Notes under the pieces: generated by a model | Seen by the model: only the letters and a program-made list of their open reading frames with translations | Told to the model about the DNA's origin: nothing | Database searches by the model: none | In this document: positions 1 to 9,182 of the stretch, piece after piece | Position numbering within the stretch: the first letter of the stretch is position 1 | How the letters are laid out: every line of letters begins with the position of its first letter | Position numbers and translations under genes: made by a program | Source of the DNA: Polyangiaceae bacterium | GTDB taxonomy: Bacteria; Myxococcota_A; Polyangia; Polyangiales; Polyangiaceae | Assembly: GCA_947502375.1 (NCBI GenBank) | Contig: CANMZR010000004.1 | Location: 1-33,256 of the forward strand | DNA: 33,256 bases | Reading direction: 5' to 3'

Positions 1-148
1 CGCCACGCCCTCACCGGGGGCGTGTGAATTCTCAAGCGTAGTTCGGTGACAGAAGACTGGACAATTGGGCGTTGACGCCGAGACCCCGCGGCACCGATGC
101 TCCCGCGCCGTGCGCCCTTCGCTCACTGCACAAGAAAGGTTCTGATCG

Positions 149-1216
149 ATGAAACACACGCTATTTACCGCCATTCTCGTCGTTGGTGCGCTCACGGGTT
201 GCAGCAAAAAAGACTCAGCCAAGCCGACCGCCGGAAGCTCCGCGTCCGCAAGCGCCCTGACAGCAGCCAAGCCGCCCGGCGCCAGCGCCGTGTCCCCAAG
301 CGGCATGACCGTCGCGCTCTCGCACCTTCCGGCGGTATGCGACGCCGTGGTCCGAGTCGATGTGGCCGGCGTCTTCGCGATCCCCGCAATCAAGAGCCAA
401 GCCGTCCCTGCCCTCGCGGCCCTCAAGACCGACCCGAAGGACGAACAAGGCAAGCACTTCGCCGCGTTCCTCACGGATACCGGCATCGATCCGGCCACCG
501 ATCTGAAAGAGGTCGCCATCTGTTTTACCCAGCTGAGGTCGTCAAACGGGTCGCCCACAATCACCGCCGCTCTGGCAGGCAACTTCAAGCCCGGTACGAT
601 CATTGCGGCGATCGAAAAGAACGGAAAAGCCGAGAAGTTCAAAATCGAGGAACTCGATGGCACGAAGATTCTTGTCGACGATGGCGGCAAGTTCGTTGCT
701 GGTCAGGCCGCGGATGGCGCGCTCGTGATGGCTCCTTCGAAGGCGCTTTTGGCCGCCGCGTTGAAGACCTCGGACGCCGCAAAGATCTTTGAAGTCCCGA
801 CCGACGTGGAACTCAGCTTCGTCTTGACGGCAGAATTCATGAAGTCCGCAATGGCGGAAAACGGCAATCCCTTCGTCGGACAAGCGAGCCAGGCTGGGCG
901 TGGTCTGCTCGCGCTCGACCTTAAAAAACCGAGTGCGCAACTCCGCATCACGATGGGTGACGAGAAAAGCGCCATCGAACTCGCGGGCGTGGCGAAGATG
1001 CTCCTTGGGCAGCTGACCCTGGCGCCCCCGCCTGCCGGGGATCCGAGCGCTCCCATGTTTTCGCTGCTCCAAGCCGCAAAGATCGGGAACCAGGGCAAGG
1101 ATGCCCTTATCGACATCGCCATCTCGACCGAAAAACTTGACGAGCTCGTGAAACAGTTGATCGCGACGACGAAGCACAGTGGTCCCGCTGCTGGCGACGC
1201 ATCGACCGACCACTGA
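149..1216 (+). CDS. hypothetical lipoprotein
   Basis: 355-aa ORF with lipoprotein-type signal (MKHTLFTAILVVGALTGCSKK); overlapping ORFs on other frames look like GC-rich shadows. Confidence 0.8.
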   Translation: MKHTLFTAILVVGALTGCSKKDSAKPTAGSSASASALTAAKPPGASAVSPSGMTVALSHLPAVCDAVVRVDVAGVFAIPAIKSQAVPALAALKTDPKDEQGKHFAAFLTDTGIDPATDLKEVAICFTQLRSSNGSPTITAALAGNFKPGTIIAAIEKNGKAEKFKIEELDGTKILVDDGGKFVAGQAADGALVMAPSKALLAAALKTSDAAKIFEVPTDVELSFVLTAEFMKSAMAENGNPFVGQASQAGRGLLALDLKKPSAQLRITMGDEKSAIELAGVAKMLLGQLTLAPPPAGDPSAPMFSLLQAAKIGNQGKDALIDIAISTEKLDELVKQLIATTKHSGPAAGDASTDH

Positions 1217-1329
1217 GTGTGAGCGCGTGACAAAACGCGGTCGCCATGCACCGCTCGTCGAGGCCTCGGTCCCCACCGGGGCCTCGGCCATTTGTACGAA
1301 CGCTGCCCTTGGTACGAACGCAGCCGTTT

Positions 1330-2922
1330 TTACGAATGCCGCTGTTTTTTTCGGCGTTGGACGCGAAGGCAGCCGAGCGCGAGCACGCCCAAGAGCGCGG
1401 AAACTCGAGCCGTGGTTGGCGTTTCGGAGATCCCAACCCGGCAGCCACACGCGCCAGGTTCGGCGGGCTCCGAAGGGCCGGTGCGTAACCAAAGGTGGCT
1501 CGTCACCGTGTGGGGAATGCCGTCGATCCACACTTCGGCGCGCAGCCGCGTCTCACCGGTCAGGGGGGGCACAATCGTGAACTCTGCAACAAACGGGTCG
1601 CTCGTCACAGGCACGGTCGCCACGTCTTGACCGTCCTTGACGAACGTCACGTCGCTGCCTGACCCGCCGGTCACCCGCGCGGTCACATGGACCTCGGCGG
1701 CGCTGACCTCGTCCTCCACCCGGGCCTCTCGCGCGTCGAGCTCGATCATCGGATCGTCGGGGCCATGCAGCTTCACGACCGTCCGGCCACTGCGAACACC
1801 CTCGAGGATCGCCGCTGCACTCAGCTCACGGGCATACACCATCGTCGTCGGGCTACCGATGGGGCTGGCGAAAGCCCCCTTCGCTTGCCCACCATCGTGA
1901 TCGTCGCTGCCACCGATCGCCGCGAGGTGGACTCCGCCCGAACAGAGTTCGTCCCAGAGCGCAATCGCCTTTGGCGTGAACACCGAGCCCGCTGCTTTCC
2001 AGCCACCGGTCGCGATCTCGACGGCGTCCAGCGCTTCCTTCGGCAGCGGCAAGGCCCACGCGCAGCCGATGCAGGCGGTCCCGAGGTCGAGCTTCGGATG
2101 GTTCAACGCAAAGAGCGCCCCTTGTTGATGGATCGCGGCGACGGCGCCGTCGATGGTGACGCCGGGTTGACCGATTCGGTGGTCGATCCAACGCGTCGCG
2201 CCAATGGCATTGCCGTGCCCGTGGTAGGTCGTGAACTCGACGCCGGGCATCAACAGGAGCGCTGGATGCGCCGCTTGCACGTGGACGAGGTAATCGTCCT
2301 GGGTCACCGTGTTGTGATCCGATATCTCCACGAAGTCGAGTCCGCGCCCTTCAGCGAACGTCGCTAGCGCCGAGAGCGCCGGCTGCGCGTCGGTGCTTTC
2401 CCTCGAGTGCACGTGAAAGTCACCGGCGTACCAGCGGGCTTCGACTGCGAGTGGGAGCGCAGGAACGTAAGGTGTTCTTTCGGTTTGAGGGGCGAGCGTC
2501 GGCTGGTCCCGCAGGGTGAGCTGGATTCGGTAATGCCCCGGCAACTCCAGAAGCTTCGCCTTACCCACGACCACTTTCCAGGTCCCCGGTGGGAGTGCAC
2601 CCGGTACGTAGGCGCGCGAGGCGGCGAGCTCGTTGACGATGACGGGCTCGGAAGTGCCCCCACCCCAGCCTCGATACCCCTTCGGATCATCGAGACCGAA
2701 ATCGAGGATGTTCGCCGCGGAAAGATCGTCGTGAGCGACCTCGAGTTCCTGGGTTCCTGCCGGGACCTCGAACGGCACGAAGAAATGCTCGAGTCCGTCA
2801 TCCGGAACCGCACCTTCAAAGAGCAGCGTCTCGTCGGCTCGGCCCGCGTGCGCGCCAAGAAAGCTCGCAAAACCGAGCAAAAAGCCGAACCAGCGCGTGC
2901 TACGTGGCAACCGACACCTCAT
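1330..2922 (-). CDS. CehA/McbA-like PHP-domain metallohydrolase with MYXO-CTERM-like C-terminal tail
   Basis: Signal peptide; PHP-type motifs GDFHVHSRESTDAQP, DFVEISDHNTVTQDDYL, GVEFTTYHGHGNAIG, ALNHPKLD, IGGSDDHDGG; C-terminus CGCRVG...SALLGVLALGCLRVQRRKK. ORF extends to 2937; ATG at about 2922 chosen. Confidence 0.8.
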   Translation of the reverse strand: MRCRLPRSTRWFGFLLGFASFLGAHAGRADETLLFEGAVPDDGLEHFFVPFEVPAGTQELEVAHDDLSAANILDFGLDDPKGYRGWGGGTSEPVIVNELAASRAYVPGALPPGTWKVVVGKAKLLELPGHYRIQLTLRDQPTLAPQTERTPYVPALPLAVEARWYAGDFHVHSRESTDAQPALSALATFAEGRGLDFVEISDHNTVTQDDYLVHVQAAHPALLLMPGVEFTTYHGHGNAIGATRWIDHRIGQPGVTIDGAVAAIHQQGALFALNHPKLDLGTACIGCAWALPLPKEALDAVEIATGGWKAAGSVFTPKAIALWDELCSGGVHLAAIGGSDDHDGGQAKGAFASPIGSPTTMVYARELSAAAILEGVRSGRTVVKLHGPDDPMIELDAREARVEDEVSAAEVHVTARVTGGSGSDVTFVKDGQDVATVPVTSDPFVAEFTIVPPLTGETRLRAEVWIDGIPHTVTSHLWLRTGPSEPAEPGACGCRVGISETPTTARVSALLGVLALGCLRVQRRKKQRHS

Positions 2923-3364
2923 GCGTGACGAGCACATCCGAGATGGCTACGGCGACCGCCCCGTAAAGTGGACACCGGCGTTGAAACCCCGCGACGAGCT
3001 CGGATGCCACCGTCGCGGATACGCCGGACAGCACAAAGTGCAGCTTGACGGAGTTGAAGAGAGTGACGTCTTGCCGAGGTTGCGCGCTGCGATCGAGTGT
3101 GGCGCGAATCGTTCCCGTGACGAGTCCAAGCGCCGCCTTGTGGTCACGAGCGAGCACCTCGATAAGCTCGACGCCGCAGGTGAGAACCGACGCGAGAAAC
3201 AACTCCGGTGGCGTCAGTGCCTCTCCGGCACAGCCGTTCTGCACCGGGCCATCCACCACAAAATGGTGATGACGCGAGCTGCAAAGCACCCGACCGAAGA
3301 CCTGCGTGGAATGGGCCGCGAGCTCGAATTCGCGAACGGTGTTGGAATTCATTGCCGGCATCAT
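2900..3364 (-). CDS. OsmC family protein
   Basis: 154 aa with OsmC-like layout (FVVDGPVQNGCAGEALTPPELFLASVLTCGVELIEVLA); 3' end overlaps start of the CehA-like gene. Confidence 0.8.
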   Translation of the reverse strand: MMPAMNSNTVREFELAAHSTQVFGRVLCSSRHHHFVVDGPVQNGCAGEALTPPELFLASVLTCGVELIEVLARDHKAALGLVTGTIRATLDRSAQPRQDVTLFNSVKLHFVLSGVSATVASELVAGFQRRCPLYGAVAVAISDVLVTHEVSVAT

Positions 3365-3370
3365 CGATGA

Positions 3371-3742
3371 TTATTGCTCAGGGTAATGGCTGATGGCGAC
3401 GCGGTTTCCTTCCGGATCGCGAAAATAACTCGTGCATGCCGTCCGGGATTCGATTCGGAGGCCGCGCGCCTCAAGTCGGGTCTCGAGTGACACTCGTTCA
3501 TTGACGCCGATTGAAAACGCCAAAAGGAACGGACCTGCGCCAAGTTCCACGTGCCTTAAAGGCTCGGTCGTTCGCTCCACCATGAGGATCGCACCGCCGA
3601 GGTCGAGCCAGATGGAGCGCAGCGCACCGCTCTCGTGAACGTGACGACTAAGCTCGGGCAGTCCGAACGATTCGCTATAAAAACGCGCTATATTTTCGAC
3701 ATCGCGCGCGCCGAGAGCGAGGTGATGCAACGCCAGGGTCAT
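3371..3742 (-). CDS. VOC family (glyoxalase/bleomycin resistance-like) protein
   Basis: MTLALHHLALGARDVENIARFYSESFGLPE...YFRDPEGNRVAISHYPEQ typical of the VOC fold. Confidence 0.85.
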   Translation of the reverse strand: MTLALHHLALGARDVENIARFYSESFGLPELSRHVHESGALRSIWLDLGGAILMVERTTEPLRHVELGAGPFLLAFSIGVNERVSLETRLEARGLRIESRTACTSYFRDPEGNRVAISHYPEQ

Positions 3743-3855
3743 GGGTGATTCAAGAGGCCCTCGGGCATTCTCGGCGACACCCGGCTTCGTTGCAAGGCCC
3801 GGGACGTGCAGGTAGGGTGCGCTCGGGGTTATTCAGGTCACGGAATGAGGCGGCG

Positions 3856-5190
3856 ATGGCGTCGATGGAAGCGCGGAAAGACGACGACGAGCTGACGGCG
3901 GACGAGCTTCGCGAGCTTTGGGCAATCCTCTCCGAGGATGAGCGCGTCGAGAATTTTTTGGGCCTGCCGCCTGAAGACGCCGAAGACCTCTTCACGGGCC
4001 TTGCACCACTCGAACAAGGCGAATTGCTGTTAGCGATTCCGGTCGGTCAGCGCCGTATTTGGATGCGCACCCTCGCTCCCGACGACGCGGCCGATCTTCT
4101 CCAAGAGATCGAGGGGGACACCAAGGAGGAATTGATAAAGCTCCTCGACGAGCCGACGCGCCGTGAAGTTCGTGCCCTGATGGCGTACGCCGAGGATGAC
4201 GCGGGCGGGCTGATGAGTCCGCGTTTCGCGCGGGTTCGCCCGGACATGCAAGTCGATGAGGCGATTCGCTACCTGCAAAAGCAAGCTCGTGAGCGGCTCG
4301 AGGCAATTTACTACGCCTACGTCCTCGATTCGGAGCAGCGGTTGCTCGGGGTGTGCTCCTTTCGCGAGCTCTTCGCCGCGGCCCCCGCGCGCCTTGTCCG
4401 CGACGTCATGCAGACGGAGCCGGTGACGGTTCGCGAAGAGATGGACCAAGAAGCGGTCGCTCTCATGATGAAACGCCACGGGTTTCTGGCCTTGCCCGTT
4501 GTGGACGCAGACGACCACATGAAAGGCATCGTCACCCTCGACGACATCGTGGACGTCGTCGATGAAGAGGCCACCGAGGACGTTCAGAAGTTCGGTGGCA
4601 TGGAGGCCCTCGAGAACCCGTACATGCAGACGAGTTTCGGGGCGATGATCCGAAAGCGTGCGGGTTGGCTCGCGATTCTTTTCGTGGGGGAGATGTTCAC
4701 CGCGACGGCCATGGCTCGATACGAGCATGAAATCGCGAAAGCGGTCGTTCTCGCGGTCTTCGTGCCGCTCATCATTTCGAGCGGCGGCAACTCAGGCTCG
4801 CAAGCCTCGACGTTGATCATTCGAGCGATGGCTCTCGGCGAAGTGAAGCTGCGCGACTGGTGGCGCATCGTGCAACGCGAGCTGGCCGCCGGGCTCACCT
4901 TGGGGCTCGTCCTCGCGGTCGTCGGTGCGATTCGTGTGAGCGTGTGGGAAGCCGTGTTTCACACGTACGGGGCACCCTACCGACTCATCGCCCTTACGGT
5001 GGCAACGAGTCTCGTCGGCGTGGTCACGGTCGGTACGCTGTGCGGTTCGATGTTGCCGCTCATGTTGAAACGAGTCGGCCTCGATCCCGCGAGCGCGTCG
5101 GCCCCGTTCGTCGCAACGCTGGTCGACGTGTCGGGGCTGCTCATCTATTTCACGGCAGCAAAGTTCATCTTGCGCGGCACGCTGCTCTGA
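3856..5190 (+). CDS. mgtE: magnesium transporter MgtE
   Basis: MgtE N domain, two CBS domains (VRDVMQTEPVTV..., LPVVDADDHMKGIVTLDDIVDVV), membrane domain with FVPLIISSGGNSGSQASTLIIRAMALGE. Start at ATG 3856 preferred over ORF-track start 3745. Confidence 0.92.
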   Translation: MASMEARKDDDELTADELRELWAILSEDERVENFLGLPPEDAEDLFTGLAPLEQGELLLAIPVGQRRIWMRTLAPDDAADLLQEIEGDTKEELIKLLDEPTRREVRALMAYAEDDAGGLMSPRFARVRPDMQVDEAIRYLQKQARERLEAIYYAYVLDSEQRLLGVCSFRELFAAAPARLVRDVMQTEPVTVREEMDQEAVALMMKRHGFLALPVVDADDHMKGIVTLDDIVDVVDEEATEDVQKFGGMEALENPYMQTSFGAMIRKRAGWLAILFVGEMFTATAMARYEHEIAKAVVLAVFVPLIISSGGNSGSQASTLIIRAMALGEVKLRDWWRIVQRELAAGLTLGLVLAVVGAIRVSVWEAVFHTYGAPYRLIALTVATSLVGVVTVGTLCGSMLPLMLKRVGLDPASASAPFVATLVDVSGLLIYFTAAKFILRGTLL

Positions 5191-5265
5191 ATCCGAAGCG
5201 TTCTCGGACGCGGAACGGGCATCGTTCCCAGTCGGGCCGCGCTCGATAAACGACGGAAGTTCGGA

Positions 5266-6951
5266 TTACTGAATTTCGAGCAGCTCGACGTCGAAGACGA
5301 GCTGCCCCGCAGGCGCTCCGGGACGCTTCGGCGTGTCACCGTATGCGAGATCGCCTGGGATCCAGAAGCGAACCTTGTCGCCTTGGACCATCAGCTGAAC
5401 GCCTTCGGTCCAGCCGGCGATTACGCTATTCAGCGAAAAAACGGCTGGTTTTCCGCGCGTAACCGAGCTGTCAAACAGCTTCCCGTCTTTCGACCAACCC
5501 GAGTAATGGACGCTGACCTTATCGGTCGCCTTCGGGTGAACAGTGCCCTTTCCCTGCACGAGCGAGCGGTACCTGAGCCCGCTCTTCGTCTTCGTGGCGG
5601 TCGCCGGGGGTTTCCGCAGATCCTTTGGCGTCGCCGGCGGCTCGGGACCTTTTTGAATTTCGAGAAGCTCGACGTCGAAAACGAGCGCACCGACGGGCGC
5701 GCCCGGACGCGACGCTGTCTCGCCGAACGCGAGGTCTGCCGGGATCCAATAACGCCGGGACTCACCCGCCACCATCAACTGCAAGCCCTCGGCCACGCCT
5801 TTGATGACCCCGTCAACCCGAAGCTCGTCCGAGGTCCCGCGAGTGAGCGAGCTGTAGAACATTTTTCCGTCGGTCGTCCAACCCGTGTAGTGGACCTTGA
5901 CGGTATCGGAGGAATGCGGATGCTCTTTGCCAGTCCCGGGCTTCAAAACCTTGGTACGCAGACCGCTCCTCTCGAGCTTCGCGTCCGCGGGCGCTCCCGA
6001 GGCGTCGGAAGGCGAGCCAGCGCAACGAAAGCCCCAGTTGCCGGGGTTACCCTCCGGCATCGGATGCTGTCCGTAGCGAACGGCGGAGCGGACCCACGAT
6101 GGGGCACCCACTCTCCAGCCACTGCCGCGAAGGACCTTGGCGCCGACCCAAGCACTATCGCCGAACACGGCTCTTGAGTCCTCTATGCCAAAGGTAGATG
6201 ACGTTATTTCCCATACATTTCCTGCCATATCGGCCACGCCAAAAGGAGAGTTGCCCGCGGGGAAGGATGCGACCGCGCACGTGGATTTTCGATTGCCTTC
6301 GCCAAGGTTATTGCCTGGGCCATCCCAACACAGTTGGTTGCTCGGCTCGGCGTTGCCCCATGGGTAGATGCGGCCGTCCGTGCCGCGCGCCGCGTACTCC
6401 CACTCCTCCTCGGTTGGTAGCCGCAGCCCTTGCGCCTTGCAGTAAACCTCGGCAACGTCTGAATACACGCAGTTGATGGGGTGGTTACCACGTCCAGCGA
6501 CACCGAAATTGCAGTGCTCGTCGGGTCGGCCTATGCCCATGGATCGGGCAACGTCGGTGTAGTCCTTGTTGGTGTCGGCAGCCGTGCACTTGCCAGCCTT
6601 CACGCATTTCCCGTAGGCCGCGGTCGTCACCTCCGTGCGGTCTATACAATAGGCAGCTACCGTTACCTGCCCGGCTTTGCTGGTGTGTACGTCATCGCCC
6701 ATCGTGAAGGTGCCGGCGGGGATCCCCACCATGCCCGACTTGCACTTTGGCTTCGCCGCTTGCGGCGCCTTAGCCGGTGGCGCTTCCGCGTGAGTCGTGG
6801 GCGCTTCCGCTTGAGCCGGGGGCGCTTCCGCTGGCGTCGTGGGCGCTTCCGCTGGCGTCGCGGGCGCTTCCGCGTGCGCAGGCGGCGCGCTCCACAAGCC
6901 TATCGATGATATTCCGGCACCAATACCGACCAAAAGCCGCCACGTTCGCAT
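5266..6951 (-). CDS. SUMF1/FGE-like domain protein fused to two FKBP-type PPIase domains
   Basis: GMVGIPAGTFTMGDD...LPTEEEWEYAARG...DMAGNVWEIT...GFRCAG (SUMF1-like) followed by two FKBP repeats (VKVHYTGWTTDGKMF..., VSVHYSGWSKDGKLFDSS...). Confidence 0.88.
   Translation of the reverse strand: MRTWRLLVGIGAGISSIGLWSAPPAHAEAPATPAEAPTTPAEAPPAQAEAPTTHAEAPPAKAPQAAKPKCKSGMVGIPAGTFTMGDDVHTSKAGQVTVAAYCIDRTEVTTAAYGKCVKAGKCTAADTNKDYTDVARSMGIGRPDEHCNFGVAGRGNHPINCVYSDVAEVYCKAQGLRLPTEEEWEYAARGTDGRIYPWGNAEPSNQLCWDGPGNNLGEGNRKSTCAVASFPAGNSPFGVADMAGNVWEITSSTFGIEDSRAVFGDSAWVGAKVLRGSGWRVGAPSWVRSAVRYGQHPMPEGNPGNWGFRCAGSPSDASGAPADAKLERSGLRTKVLKPGTGKEHPHSSDTVKVHYTGWTTDGKMFYSSLTRGTSDELRVDGVIKGVAEGLQLMVAGESRRYWIPADLAFGETASRPGAPVGALVFDVELLEIQKGPEPPATPKDLRKPPATATKTKSGLRYRSLVQGKGTVHPKATDKVSVHYSGWSKDGKLFDSSVTRGKPAVFSLNSVIAGWTEGVQLMVQGDKVRFWIPGDLAYGDTPKRPGAPAGQLVFDVELLEIQ
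6770..6890 (-). repeat. approx. 7-aa Ala/Pro/Glu linker repeats (AEAPxxx)n
   Basis: Protein text AEAPATPAEAPTTPAEAPPAQAEAPTTHAEAPPAK; DNA shows recurrent gggcgcttccgc. Confidence 0.75.
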
Positions 6952-7300
6952 CTCGAAACGCTACTTCACCGAACCGACTTTAATCAACCTCCATTGTCAT
7001 CGGCACGAACCTGAAGGCCTATTGTGGGGATGTCCATCGTTACAAAAGGCCATCGTTGGCGAGTAGGTTTAGAACGTACTCGGCGGGCCACTCGCTCTGG
7101 GCGGGCCTGGCTACCGTAGTGGCCAAGGTGGACTACGGGTGCCGAGAAGTGGAGGGCTGAATTCAAGGCAAACGTGGAGCGTTGCAAGGCCAAGGAACGC
7201 GATTTTGGAATGGGCTTGGGGTGTTTGTATTGCCGAAGTCAGCTTTTTCTTCGATTGAATCGAAAACTTCGGGGCTTGGAGCCGTAGAGCAAAGTGCAGG

Positions 7301-8158
7301 TTATTGCACCACCAAGGTTGCAACCGTCGATTGAGTGAAGGTCGTCGGCACCATGACCGTGACGCACTTGTAGTCCCACGTCGCTGCGAGATTGACGAAG
7401 TACACGCCAGGCGCTTGGGGAGCCGTGAACGAGATACTTCGATTAATCATCCCGCTTGGCGACGACACATCGCCGCAATCTTGAAACGCTCCCTGCATCG
7501 CGAAATAAAATTGCGTGAGGCATGAGGCGCAAGTCGGCGACGAAACCCTTTGCCATGAACCGCCAACTTTCAATGTCACTTGGGAGCCAGGGCTCACGGT
7601 GGCTACAGTTTTTCCCGTCCCGGCAAGATTGACGCTCGTAATGGTAAACGTCCGCTCGAGGTTTGCATAGGTGATGGGCAGATTCACCTGACACGCCGCC
7701 ACCGGCCCAGTATCGGGAGCACAATTAGCGCTCACTCCATCGCATACTTCAGAGAGATCGCAACTGCTCATAGACAGTCGACAATTCGTGCCTGCAGCGA
7801 CAAACGAATCATCGGGGCATTGTGCGCTTTTGCCATCGCAAACGTCTTCGACGTCACAATTCGAGACCGCGGCCCGACACGATGTCCCTACGTTCCCAGG
7901 GACTTCCTCGCATACGCCATTGTTACAAGAAGCCGTGGCGCAAATCGCAACTGGAGTGGCACAATCAGAAGCCGAACCACATTCGGGATTTGCACCTTGG
8001 CTACCGCCGCCTGTTGCCTGATTCGTTGGCGAGCCGCCGGCCCCGCCGGCCCCGTTGCTTGCGCCGAAGTATACGAAATTGTTGCCGCAACCCCACCCGA
8101 AGGCGAGAAGGCAAACGAGGGCCGCGGGACCGAATCGAAGAACTTCGGAGCGTTTCAT
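7301..8158 (-). CDS. Cys-rich lipoprotein with disintegrin-like cysteine repeats
   Basis: Start MKRSEVLRFGPAALVCLLAFGWGCGNN (lipobox); CRAAVSNCDVEDVCDGKSAQCPDDSFVAAGTNCRLSMSSCDLSEVCDGVSANCAPD. Confidence 0.75.
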   Translation of the reverse strand: MKRSEVLRFGPAALVCLLAFGWGCGNNFVYFGASNGAGGAGGSPTNQATGGGSQGANPECGSASDCATPVAICATASCNNGVCEEVPGNVGTSCRAAVSNCDVEDVCDGKSAQCPDDSFVAAGTNCRLSMSSCDLSEVCDGVSANCAPDTGPVAACQVNLPITYANLERTFTITSVNLAGTGKTVATVSPGSQVTLKVGGSWQRVSSPTCASCLTQFYFAMQGAFQDCGDVSSPSGMINRSISFTAPQAPGVYFVNLAATWDYKCVTVMVPTTFTQSTVATLVVQ

Positions 8159-8162
8159 TTTT

Positions 8163-8630
8163 TGCAGTGCTTGACTCCGGATAGACCGAGGTTCGTGGCG
8201 TCCGAGCAGCTCTTGTAACCGCTTCCGCTGGAGCATTCGGCGAGGCTTTCGCATCGAAACCGAACAAAGCTACCATGACAGGTTGTGGCGCATTTTGCCA
8301 AAGGTCTTGCCAAATCCTTGGGGCGCGAGGCAGAAGAAACTCCTCGGATCGTAGTTGGCCCCGTCGTTGCAGCCGATGGGTGACTGGAGCTGGTTGCACT
8401 CGGCGGCCGTGGTCTTGCAGTCCTGGTTCAAAAGGCCGAGGCAGCAGACGCCCGGGCAGCTCTGGTTCTGACCACAAGGGATCGCATGAGCAACGCTGCC
8501 GCCGGAGGCTGAACTCGAGGCGCTCGTCGAGGTGGCGTTGGTGCTCATGGTGTCGCTCGCAGCAACCACCGGTGGTTGTGGTGGTGGTGCTCGCCGCCGA
8601 GGTCGCCGCGACAGCGGGCGGAGGAGGCGA
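8163..8630 (-). pseudogene. frameshifted Cys-rich lipoprotein-like gene remnant
   Basis: IPCGQNQSCPGVCCLGLLNQDCKTTAAECNQLQSPIGCNDGANYDPRSFFCLAPQG in one frame; CATTCHGSFVRFRCESLAECSSGSGYKSCSDATNLGLSGVKHCKK* continues in another. Confidence 0.5.
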
Positions 8631-9063
8631 GGTCACGCGCGGCAGCGCAGGGTCGCGCGGGGTGCGACGGGCGCGGTGCCGAGACTGGATTCGCGGTCCA
8701 ACAACGCTGCCAGTGTGACGAAGCTCGTGTAGAGCGCGAATTGGTCGAATACGTGCGTCGCTGCATGAGCCTTTAATGCGGGCATCCGGCGACGTCCTCG
8801 GAGTTTGCTGTGCCAGTTTTTTGTTCTTTGACCGGCTCATCCCTAACGCCCACGATGGCGTTGTCGATACATGCAGTTGCGTGTCGAATTTAACTATAAG
8901 AAGTTGTTGTATAAGTTTGGGGGCTCGTTCGGATGAGCCCGGGTTACGGTTCGCCGGTGCAGCTTGCGGAATGGGAGGTCGCGTAAGGTCCCGGTGGACC
9001 GGATACCGCGGTCACCGTTCACTGCGGGTTTGTGGCGATCTGCAACGGGCTCGCGAAGCAATA

Positions 9064-9182
9064 CGTGGCGGTCGCCGGGGGTTTCCGCAGATCCTTTGGC
9101 GTCGCCGGCGGCTCGGGACCTTTTTGAATTTCGAGAAGCTCGACGTCGAAAACGAGCGCACCGACGGGCGCGCCCGGACGCG
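9064..9182 (-). pseudogene. 119-bp fragment of FKBP-domain coding sequence, identical to 5593-5711
   Basis: By-eye base-for-base match; encodes TRPGAPVGALVFDVELLEIQKGPEPPATPKDLRKPPATAT. Confidence 0.85.

Noticed and set aside
542-1531. 329-aa minus ORF antisense to the first lipoprotein
   Set aside because: Arg-rich shadow ORF of GC-rich coding DNA; the plus-strand ORF has a clear signal peptide.
6984-7193. Possible transposase C-terminal remnant (EWPAEYVLNLLANDGLL* on minus strand)
   Set aside because: Looks protein-like but short, and I cannot tie it to a family by eye.
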